DNA of 64,000 bases from Theropithecus gelada (Eukaryota > Chordata > Mammalia > Primates > Cercopithecidae), in assembly GCF_003255815.1 (NCBI RefSeq), contig NC_037689.1, positions 28,251,527 to 28,315,526 of the forward strand, written 5' to 3'. The position numbers and the translations under genes are program-made. Below are positions 55,751 through 64,000 of the stretch, in pieces. Below the pieces are notes generated by a model. That model was not told where the DNA came from and did no database searches. It was given only the letters and a program-made list of their open reading frames with translations. Every line of letters starts with the position of its first letter. The stretch's first letter is position 1.

Positions 55751-56400
55751 ATATTACTAACAACTGCAGTCTCCTGTGTATACTTTTGCAATCAACCTTC
55801 ACTCCCCTCCACCTTGTAGTAATTCATCCCTCTCTTGAATTAATCTTTTAATCTGTTCCATGCACTGCTTTATACTTTTATAATAATAGTGGTGTTCACA
55901 CTCCACTTATACACTTGATTTATACAGCTTGCATCTGCACATGTATTTAGCATCTTTTGCATGCCTTAAACTTTACACTGTATTCTCTTCTATGTGCTCC
56001 AGAATGCCTTGATCCACACCATGTTTTTGAAGCTCACCCAAGTTGATTATTGAGCTCTCATTCACTCACTTTTCACTGCTGGATTATAATTCATGCATGA
56101 CTCTTTCATTCACCCATTTTAGGTTGAATATTTAATATAATTTGCTTTTGCATTCAATTCTGCAATAAACATTCTTTTGCATGTATGCATTTGAAAATAT
56201 GCAAAAAACAGAATTTCAGAGTGGAAGAGTGTTCACGCCCTCGACTTTACCAGATAGCTCCCACTGCTCTTCAAAATCTCTACAGCCATGAAAACTCTTA
56301 CTGCCTCTGAGTTTCTCTTGCTTCACGTTCTACCCAGCACTTGATTTTTAAAAAAATAATAAATGACTATTTTTCCAACTTTCTGGTTTGCTTTTTAGAT
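55751..56400 (-). mobile_element. Probable old L1 3' end
   Basis: TTTTCACTGCTGGATTATAA, TCTTTCATTCACCCATTTTA and TTCTGCAATAAACATTCTTT follow the reverse order of an old L1 3' end. Strongly diverged. Confidence 0.5.
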
Positions 56401-56534
56401 TGATTGAAATTTCTTTACTGTGTTTTCCTTAACTGGTGAGAAATAATACATTCTGTTTCCCTTCTTTCTGTCTGGGTCTCTTGTCTTTATTGTGTTACGG
56501 CTTGAATGTGTAAATCTGATGAAAATTTCTCTGT

Positions 56535-56844
56535 GGCTGGGTGTGACTGTTCACACCCGTAATCCCAGTACTTTGGGAGGCTGAGGGGGGAAGATTGCCT
56601 GAGGTCAGGAGTTTGAGACCAGCCTGGACAACATGGCAAAACCCCATCTCTTAAAACAACCAAACAAAGAACCAGCTGGGTGTGGTGATGCACACCTATA
56701 GTCCCAGCTACTCAGAAGGCTGAGATGGAACAATCGCTTGAACCCAGAAGGTTGAGGCTGTAGTGAGCCGAGATCGCACCACTGCACTCTAGCCTGAGCA
56801 ACAGAGTGAGTGAGACTGTGTCTCAAAAAATTACATAAAAATAA
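56535..56844 (+). mobile_element. Alu with 14-bp target duplication
   Basis: GGCTGGGTGTGACTGTTCAC to an A-rich tail. GAAAATTTCTCTGT (56521-56534) and GAAAATTTCTTTGT (56845-56858) flank it, with one mismatch. Confidence 0.95.
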
Positions 56845-57131
56845 GAAAATTTCTTTGTAGTGATCCAGGTGGGATGTGTATCTCAGTCTTTTCTAAATTC
56901 TATTAAATTATCAAAGATTAATTATTCCTCTCTCCTATTCTCTTGAATTTTTGCTTCTGTAAATCCAGTGAGCTCACAGTAGGCATCTATGTGATATGTC
57001 TTCATCTCTCTTTCTTCTTTGGCAACTGTTTTTCTCCTGGTGCTACCTTCTGGGTAATCTTTTCAGAAGTACCACCAATCTTTGACCTCAGTCAAATCCA
57101 TTGAGGTTTTTATTTAATTAATATCTACTCC

Positions 57132-57461
57132 AGGCATGGCACAGTGGCACACACTTGTAATCTCAGCACTTGGGGAGGCCAAATCGGGAGGATTGCTTGA
57201 GCTTAGGAATTTGAGACCAGCCTTGGCAACATAATAGGACCTCATCTCTATTAAAAATAATAATAAAAAAAATTAGTTGGGCAGGGTGTCATGCACCTGT
57301 ATTTGCAGATACTCAGGGGGTTGAGGTGGGAGGATGACTTGAGCCTGGGAGATTGAGGCTGCAGTAAGCCATGATCATGCCACTGTACTGAAGCTTGGGC
57401 AACTGATCAAGACTTTGTCTCAAAAAAAGAAAAAAAAAAAAAAGCAAGAAAAAGAAAAAAA
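57132..57461 (+). mobile_element. Alu (AluJ-like)
   Basis: Begins AGGCATGGCACAGTGGCAC, with an ATTAAAAATAATAATAA linker and a long A/G tail. ATCTACTCC flanks it at 57123-57131 and 57462-57470. Confidence 0.93.
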
Positions 57462-57693
57462 ATCTACTCCATTAAGGTATTTCTAAACCAATAATGACAC
57501 ATTTCATTTGTAAATGTTTATTCCTTCATTCAAGAAAAAAACATTGAAAACTCTATTGAACTTCTGGTATATTCTAGATAAGAAATACAGCAAAAGAAGA
57601 AGAAAAAATTTAAACCTGTATCCTCAGTGAATTTTATATTATAGTGAGGGAAGATACAATGAACAATCAATATGAAAAATAAATAAGTGGTCT

Positions 57694-57868
57694 AGTAGAC
57701 TGAATAATGCCCTCCTATCCCCAAAGATATCAGGTCCTAATACCTGGAACCAGGAAAGGTTACTTTATATGAAAACAGGCTCTTTGAAAATGCAATTAAG
57801 GATTTTGAGGTAATGGGATTATCCAGGTGGGCCATAAATATAATTATGTGTATCCTTATAAGAAAAAA
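57694..57868 (+). mobile_element. MLT1-type LTR fragment
   Basis: GACTGAATAATGCCCTCCTA, AAGATATCAGGTCCTAATAC, CAATTAAGGATTTTGAGGTA and GGTGGGCCATAAATATAAT are MLT1-family blocks. The 3' part is missing. Confidence 0.7.
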
Positions 57869-57889
57869 GTAGATATTATTGCACATATA

Positions 57890-58250
57890 TCCAAATAAAA
57901 TAAATCACTCTGCCGTAAAGACATATGCACACATATGTTCATTGCAGCACAGTTCACAATAGCAAAGACATGGAATCAACCTAAATATCCATCACTGGTA
58001 GACCAGATAAAGAAAGCATGGTTCATATGCACCCTGGAATACTATGCGACCATAAAAAAGAATGAGATCATGTCCATTGCACCAACATGGATGGAGCTGG
58101 AGGCCATTATCCTAAGTGAAGTAACATAGGAACAGAAAACCAATAACTGTACATTCTCAGTTATAAGTGAAGCTAAACATTGAGGACAGATAGACACAAA
58201 AAAAGGGAGCAATAGACACTGGGGCCTACTTGAGGTTGGCACAACTTTGT
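57890..58250 (+). mobile_element. L1 ORF2 3'-end fragment
   Basis: CATATGTTCATTGCAGCACA, CACAATAGCAAAGACATGGA, TCCATTGCACCAACATGGAT and CATTCTCAGTTATAAGTG match L1 in forward orientation. Frames are broken. Confidence 0.85.
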
Positions 58251-58817
58251 CTCCTATTTTAAAAGGATTACTCCATCAACTGGGTTTAGAATAACCTTGA
58301 GGGTTTTGTGCTGTCAATGTGAGCACTAATGCAAAAAATACAAATATTATTACTATTATCCTAAAAGACCCAATGGTAGCAGTTTCTAGAAGGTCATGAT
58401 GAGATTAATGAGAAGAGGTCATATTCTGGACATGTTTTTAAAACTCAACAGGCAGGACTTAATGAACTGGATATGAAAAAAAGGAGTAGATGAAGATGCC
58501 ATCATGGCACCCTAGAAAACCCCGGACAATGCTAGCAGATGCAGGTGTAGGCAGTGCTTGATGCAAGTCTTGGTTTCTGGTATCCCAGGGGGTATGGTCG
58601 GTCCCCCAGTCCACATCATCTACTTTAGTCCATATACAAGAGTTCTTAGACACTCAGAAACACACACAGTTTCTAGAACTGAAGACAATTCTACGGTTTA
58701 TGAAACCATCATGGATGATGCGACAATGTAATGAAATCTGTTGGTGCCATGCGTGTCGATTTCTGAGAAGTGTTGTGAAGCTTTATTGGGACTCTGGTCA
58801 TTGTTGTCTTCTTTTCC
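58251..58817. other. Unassigned sequence
   Basis: Nothing recognised. Confidence 0.4.
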
Positions 58818-58955
58818 AGATGAGCAGCTCCCAACTCTGTCTGCACCTTAGAACCACCTGGGGAGGTTTAAAGAATCATGTACCCCAGCTGAACCCCACA
58901 CCAATGACTTCCAAGTCTCCAAGCGTGGAATCCAGGCATATATATTTTTGAAAGT
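58818..58955. mobile_element. MER5A-like hAT element
   Basis: CACCTTAGAACCACCTGGGG, AGGTTTAAAGAATCATG and AGGCATATATATTTTTGAAA fit the MER5A layout. Confidence 0.65.
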
Positions 58956-59023
58956 TACCCTTAGATTTTTCCTAAATGTTTTGAGCAACTGTCCATTTTC
59001 TCTTCATCTTTATCCCATAAACT

Positions 59024-59250
59024 AGTGATACTCTACAGGGATTATTCTTTCCCTAGGGATATTTGGCCATGTCTGGAGACATTTTGGGTTGCAATAACCC
59101 AGTTAGCATCTGTTGGGTAGAGACCAGGGATGTTACTCAGTACCCAACAATGCGCAGCACAGCCCCTACCAGAGAGAATGACTTCACCCTCAAATGTCAA
59201 AGTTGAGAAAACCTACCCCAACCCTCAAATGTCAAAGTTGAGAATGAGAA
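59024..59250. mobile_element. MER3-like hAT element, copy 1
   Basis: GGATATTTGGCCATGTCTGG, AGACATTTTGGGTTGCAATA, AGAGACCAGGGATGTTACTC and CAAATGTCAAAGTTGAGAA match a MER3-like element. Its end is tandemly duplicated at about 59189-59250. Confidence 0.65.
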
Positions 59251-59855
59251 AACCTGCCTCAAACCCAGGGAATTTGATTATTGCATTGATGAGTTCATTA
59301 ATCATTGCCAGACATTTGTAAATGCCTTTCCTCTTTTTTCGGTGCTTTTGAATTTAATTGACAAATTGAAGGTCGCATGGGAAGAAAACAAGGAAATAGA
59401 GGAAGACAGAGCTAGAGTACAAACACCTGCGTTGAGTCACCATTTCCTGCAGCCCTGAGTGCCTCTAGTAGCTAGTGAGGGGGACAATTAGCAGTTTTTG
59501 AGAGTGATGAGAACAACTATTTGCATGTTCTTTTCCTTCCTGAATTGTGTTTGTGAGAGCCAAGTTAATCATCTGATAGAGCCACATTCACACGCCAGGT
59601 GTTGCGGTTGAACACCAATGTCTATTTCCTCAAGGTTTCGAAAATGGTGCACGGAAGCGCCTACTTTTTGCTGAAATCATGCACGTGGATGATGGGAACA
59701 CTTCCACTCTCAAGAGTCACATGGAATGCCTTAGGAAGCTGCAGCGACCTAGAAGCAGTCAAGGACAATTTCCTGATAGGGGTTTGCTTTTCTGAGTAAC
59801 CACTTCCTGAGCTTGCTTCTCTGCTTGTGGGACATTATTTTTCAGACTGGCTCAA
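59251..59855. other. Unassigned sequence
   Basis: Nothing recognised. Confidence 0.4.
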
Positions 59856-60095
59856 ATAGGTTATCAATTTGGAGCAACACTGCTCCTCTCCAAGGACATT
59901 TGGCCATGTCTGAAGACATTTTTGGTTGTCGCAACTGGAAATGGCAGAGTGTGTGTGTACGGGGGGGGGGTGCTGCCAGCATTTGTTGGGCAGAGGCCAG
60001 AGATGCCACTTAACATCCTACAAAGCACAGGACTGCCCTCCACAACAATGGTCCAGTCCCTGATGTCAATAGTGTCAAGGCTGAGAAGCCCTAGA
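59856..60095. mobile_element. MER3-like hAT element, copy 2
   Basis: GGACATTTGGCCATGTCTGA, AGACATTTTTGGTTGTCGC, GGGCAGAGGCCAGAGATGCC and GTCAATAGTGTCAAGGCTGA; the same family and orientation as copy 1. It contains a GTGTGTGTACGGGGGGGGG tract. Confidence 0.68.
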
Positions 60096-60507
60096 AAAAG
60101 AACAGTAGGATAAAGAAAAAATGAATGAACTTACAAATAATCTCTACTATGTGATTTAGATAGAGGCACAAATATTCCCTGTCTTCTCCAAATATTTCCT
60201 CCTTCATCTGTTGATCTTCAAGGGAGTTTTACTGTAAAACTTTGAGCTTGTCTTCACGTTCTAAGAGGGATGGAACCTGAGCTAAAATTTAATACCTGGC
60301 TATTCTTGGAGTAGTATTTTAGTTTCTAGAACCTGGGAATAGGCAGTGCCCAACTGATGCTCTTCCCATTTATTTATTAGCCTACTAAGATTTTGTGAAT
60401 GGTTACAGTAAAAACAATGGTCAAATTTTATTTATGCCAGAATGTCTCTGTCATGTCTGATCATAGATACCTTTAGCAGGGTAATTTCTACTATTCCCTA
60501 TTCCATT
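60096..60507. other. Unassigned sequence
   Basis: Nothing recognised. Confidence 0.4.
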
Positions 60508-60612
60508 AGGGTGATCATCTCATGCCGGTTTGCCCAATACTGTCACAATTTCAGGAATGAAAGTCCCATATCATGGCAACTTTCTGTATTGTGGGGTCGG
60601 TGGTCACCCTGC
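60508..60612. mobile_element. Short DNA-transposon remnant with inverted ends
   Basis: TAGGGTGATCATCTCATGCC at the left and GGTGGTCACCCTG at the right form imperfect inverted repeats about 100 bp apart. CCGGTTTGCCCAATACTGTC resembles a common nonautonomous DNA element. Family not named. Confidence 0.5.
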
Positions 60613-61325
60613 ATTCCATGGAATTGGTTTTCCAAGTAATAATTTTTGTGAAATGCAGCACTGGTGTTTGTTTGTTATTTTATTTATTTGACGTTTGATA
60701 TTTTATTTGGTATTTGGCATTTTCCCAAAAGATAACTTGATAATTAGCATTCTCCCATTGGGAAAATAATTGATCAAAAATCTCTTGTCATGGAATAGAC
60801 ACTTCTTTGTACACATGGTTGGACCTTTAACCAGGGAGAGGAAAGATTATATTTTTAACAATTAAGGATACCTATTTTAGAGAGTTGTTTCTAAATTATT
60901 CTGGCTTTTTCTTTTCAATATTAAATTTATTTTTATCAGATTTTATAAAGCTCAAGGACCACTAGAGATGTCCCTAAGAGTAAGGTTTTTGATAATTTAA
61001 AGAATCTCTTTTTGGGTGCCTGTTAGTATTGTAATCACTTTTTCCTTTTCCAACATAAGGTCATACATTAAATTTAAATAATAGCCTTAGTAATAATTGG
61101 AACCCACTGGGGAGATCCCTGAGAAGGCCCAGAGCCCACATGTTGACCCCAAGTGAGTGTATTCATTGAAATGTCATTTCAGTAATACCAAGAGGGCTAA
61201 TAATGATACACCCTCTGGTGCTCCTCATCCCACACTTTCACAGCATCTTATCAACAAGTTCTAATACAATAATCTTACGTGCACTTGATAGAAGAATTGC
61301 CATTTTAATTTAAAAACTTGGCAGA
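60613..61325. other. Unassigned sequence
   Basis: Nothing recognised. Confidence 0.4.
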
Positions 61326-61640
61326 GGCCGGGTGCAGTGGCTCATGCCTGTAATCTCAGCACTGTGGGAGGCCGAGGTGGGCAGATCACCTGAGGTCAAG
61401 AGTTTGAGACCAACTTGGCCAACATGGTGAAACCCCATCTCTACTAATAATACAAAAATTACCTAGGTGTGGTGGGGCGCACTTGTAATCCCAGCTACTC
61501 TGGAGGTTGGGGCAGGAGAATTGCTTGAACCTGGGAGGTGGAGGTTGCAGTGAGCCGAGATTGTGCCATTGCACTCCAGCCTGGGCAACAGAGTGAGACT
61601 CCATCTCCAAAAAAACAAACAAACAAACAAACAAACAAAA
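61326..61640 (+). mobile_element. Alu (AluS-like) with AAAC tail
   Basis: GGCCGGGTGCAGTGGCTCAT through to an (AAAC)n tail. AACTTGGCAGA and AACCCGGCAAA at the flanks may be a degraded target duplication. Confidence 0.94.
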
Positions 61641-61965
61641 AAACCCGGCAAAGACTGAAATTGTTTGTACCTCCAAGTCTTAGTTTTCCTCTGCAGCTCT
61701 AAGCCAGTGGAAAATTGACAAATTCCAACACAATTTTTGAGAATTATCTATGTGACATCAAACGTGTTAGGTTACATTCCCCAAATGGATTCACATATGC
61801 ATACATATGGCAACAGTTGCATATGTAAATGAATGTATCTATAGGAAGTCAATAGGAATTCAATAGATGTTTGTATGTGAATTTAATTGAAATTGATGTG
61901 TGTCTTTATGCATATATACATATATACACACATTTATACCTATAGACATACATAGAAACACATGA
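61641..61965. other. Unassigned sequence
   Basis: AT-rich, leading into the tetranucleotide array. Confidence 0.35.
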
Positions 61966-62146
61966 ATATACATAGATAAGATAGATATAGATATATAGAG
62001 GGATACATAGAGATAGATGATAGATGAATAGATAGGTAAAAACAGATATAGACATATGTAGAGAGATACATAGGTATACATAGGTAGGTAGGTAGATAGG
62101 TAGGTAGGGAGGGAGGGAGGTAGGTATAGGTAGGTAGACAGGTTGA
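61966..62146. repeat. GATA/GGTA/GGGA microsatellite array
   Basis: GATA-type repeats grade into GGTA (about 62080-62107) and GGGA units. Minus-strand frames are repeat translations. Confidence 0.93.
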
Positions 62147-62285
62147 TTGATTGACTTCATGATACATCCTGGAAAGTTACACACAAGTAAATTCCTAATA
62201 TCAACTCATTTTTATGCAATTTTTTTCTCCTCAAAGTAGAATGCTACATGCTTGTATAAAGATTTCTCTCTTTTTAAGTCTGTAT

Positions 62286-62478
62286 TTCTTTCTTTTCTTT
62301 CTTTCCTTTCTTTCTTTCCTTTCTTTTGTTTCTTTCTTTCTTTCTTTCTTTCTTCCTTTCCTTCCTTCCTTCCTTCCTTCTTTCTCTTTCTTTCTTTCTT
62401 TCTTTCTTTTTCCTTCCTTCCTTCCTTCCTTCCCTCTTTCTTTCTTTCTTTCCTTCCTTCCTTCCTTCCTTCCTTCCT

Positions 62479-62551
<73 letters not shown>

Positions 62552-62842
62552 TTTCTCTCTGAGATGCAGTCTCACTCTGTCACCCAGGTAGGAGTGCACT
62601 GGTGCAATCTTGGTTCACTATAACCTCCGTCTCCCAGGTTCAAGCTACTCTCATGCCTCAGCCTCCTGTGTAGCTGGGATTACAGGCACATGGCACCACA
62701 CCTGGCTAATTCTTCTACTTTTTGTAGAGACAGGGTTTCACCATATTGGCCAGGCTGCTCTTGAACTCCTGACGTCAAGTGATCCACCTGCCTTGGACTT
62801 CCAGAGTGCTGGGATTACAGGTGTGAGCCACCATGCTCGGCC
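62286..62842 (-). mobile_element. Alu with a 270-bp TTTC/TTCC tail
   Basis: 62558-62842 is a minus-strand Alu (GAGATGCAGTCTCACTCTGT to GAGCCACCATGCTCGGCC). Left of it, where the poly-T tail belongs, is a pure pyrimidine tract at 62286-62557. The TTTC and TTCC blocks alternate, ending with about 18 TTTC units. Frames in both directions are repeat translations. Confidence 0.94.
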
Positions 62843-62972
62843 TTCCCTCTTTTTTAAATGTGTGTAGTTGGAGGATTCTGGATAAATAACAAGGAAATGA
62901 TATAACTGAATTTACTGAATTAACTCTCAAAACCCTTTTCTGGATTCAGACATTGAGTGGGTTGATTTAGGC

Positions 62973-63540
62973 CAAGGTCCCCAAATCACAGCCCACAGGC
63001 CAAATCTGGCCCACTGCCTGTTTTTATGAATCAAGTTTTATGGGAACAGTCGCATTAATTTATTCAGGTGTTGCTATGGCTGCTTTTGCTGTACAGTGGC
63101 AGAGTTGCCTATTTGTGGCAGAGACTGTGTGGTTCACAAAGCCAAAACCTTTATTATCTGGCCCTTTGTAAAAATCTTTGGGCTGAGTGTGGTGGCTCAT
63201 ACCTATAATCCCATCACTTTGGGAAGCCAAAGAGGGAGGCTCACTTGAGCCTAGGAGTTCTAAACCAGCCTGGGCAACATATTTTATAAAGACACTCTCT
63301 CTACAAAAATAAAAATTAGCTGGGTGGTTGTGGTGGAGCACACTCCTATAGTCCCAGCTACTCAGGAGGCCGAGGTGGGAGGATCATGTAAGACCAGGTG
63401 TTCAAGGTTGCAGTGAGCCATGCTTGTGCTACTGCATTCCAGCCTGAGCGATAGAGCAAGACCCTGTCTCAAAAACAAACAAACAAACAAACAAAAAACC
63501 AAAAACAAACACAAGAAAACTTTGCTTATCCTTAAGTCAG
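62973..63540 (+). mobile_element. hAT-type element split by an Alu
   Basis: CAAGGTCCCCAAATCACAGC, AAATCTGGCCCACTGCCTG, TCAAGTTTTATGGGAACAGT and TTATTATCTGGCCCTTTGTA match the same hAT family as 9106-9915, in reverse orientation. The Alu interrupts it near its right end. Confidence 0.7.
63181..63514 (+). mobile_element. Alu (AluJ-like) inside the hAT element
   Basis: GGCTGAGTGTGGTGGCTCAT to a CAAA-rich tail. AAAAATCTTTG (63170-63180) and GAAAACTTTG (63515-63524) are a probable target duplication. Confidence 0.92.
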
Positions 63541-64000
63541 ATTAAAGAGAACCAAGTACAGTTATTTTTAAGAACACATGGTTTGAGAAAACTGAAATAC
63601 ATAGCTTCAGCTCAGATTACAAAGTCACATATACTCAAATATAGTGTTTTCAAGAATTAGGAAAAGAAAAAGCCCTCTTTTAAAATCCTGGACTTCTTTG
63701 TTTGGAAAAACGGGAACCATTCTGTGTTGACCTTGTCCTATTCTCCTTCAGGATGCTTTCAGTAGGGGAAACTGGATGAAGAACACACAAGGGCTTCCTG
63801 TACATCATGCTGCAACTTCTTGTAAATCTGTATTTGTTTTAATATAGGAAAACTTAAAAAAAAAATAAGCTCAAGCCTGCTTTGCTATGTTCTTATTGCA
63901 GTGACTGTCTCTATCACTATTGCATAGTTCCCATAAGACGTGGTTGCCTGAGGGCAGTCCCACCAGCCAGTCAACAAGTTTCATCATGAATAAAATTCCA
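63541..64000. other. Unassigned sequence at window end
   Basis: Nothing recognised; no frame of note. Confidence 0.4.

Noticed and set aside
62214..62623. Ser/Phe/Leu-rich frames resembling membrane segments
   Set aside because: They are translations of the TTTC/TTCC microsatellite, not membrane proteins.
1..64000. A previously undescribed gene system
   Set aside because: No conserved gene cluster, RNA gene or intact transposase or retroviral reading frame is visible; all strong signals are known repeat classes or simple repeats.

Overview
The window is nuclear DNA from a primate, most likely human or another catarrhine. It carries more than twenty Alu elements, including one of AluY type. 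It also holds MST/THE1-type MaLR LTRs, several ERV1-type LTRs, old L1, L2 and MIR copies, hAT and Tigger-type DNA transposons, and long tetranucleotide arrays. I find no protein-coding gene, tRNA, rRNA, CRISPR array or CpG island. Open frames are short and fall mostly in Alus, LTRs or simple repeats. The sequence reads as AT-rich intergenic or deep intronic DNA. Repeat classes are assigned from remembered family features, not a database search, so subfamily names are tentative.

Layout. 0-6 kb: mostly unique DNA, then an old L1-bearing segment present twice (about 2.8-3.6 and 3.6-4.6 kb) with MaLR LTRs inserted. 6-16.4 kb: MaLR LTRs, a hAT element split by an ERV1-type LTR, two Tigger-like elements with TA target duplications, a duplicated LTR-tail/MIR block, and two more LTRs. 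16.4-27.3 kb: an ancient L1, Alus, GATA arrays at 19.4-20.5 and 24.5-25.3 kb, and LTRs that bracket or interrupt those arrays. 27.3-37 kb: a hAT element with 8-bp flanks, an L2, Alus, an ERV1-type LTR, a Tigger-like element, another GATA array and a trimeric Alu. 37-46.6 kb: two 5'-inverted (twin-primed) L1 insertions, an MLT1-like LTR with another LTR inside it, and an ancient L1 carrying three Alus. 46.6-54.2 kb: a THE1/Alu chimera, an L1 interrupted by about 1.1 kb of ERV-derived DNA, CA repeats and a GGAA array. 54.2-64 kb: Alus, L1 and hAT fragments, a GATA/GGTA array and a long TTTC/TTCC array on an Alu tail.

No genes work together here. The content is a stratified record of transposition, nested insertion, local duplication and microsatellite expansion. 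I did not find a previously undescribed biological system. The most informative items are the GATA array expanded inside one LTR, the twin-primed L1s, the clean nested insertions with target-site duplications, the trimeric Alu and the local duplications.
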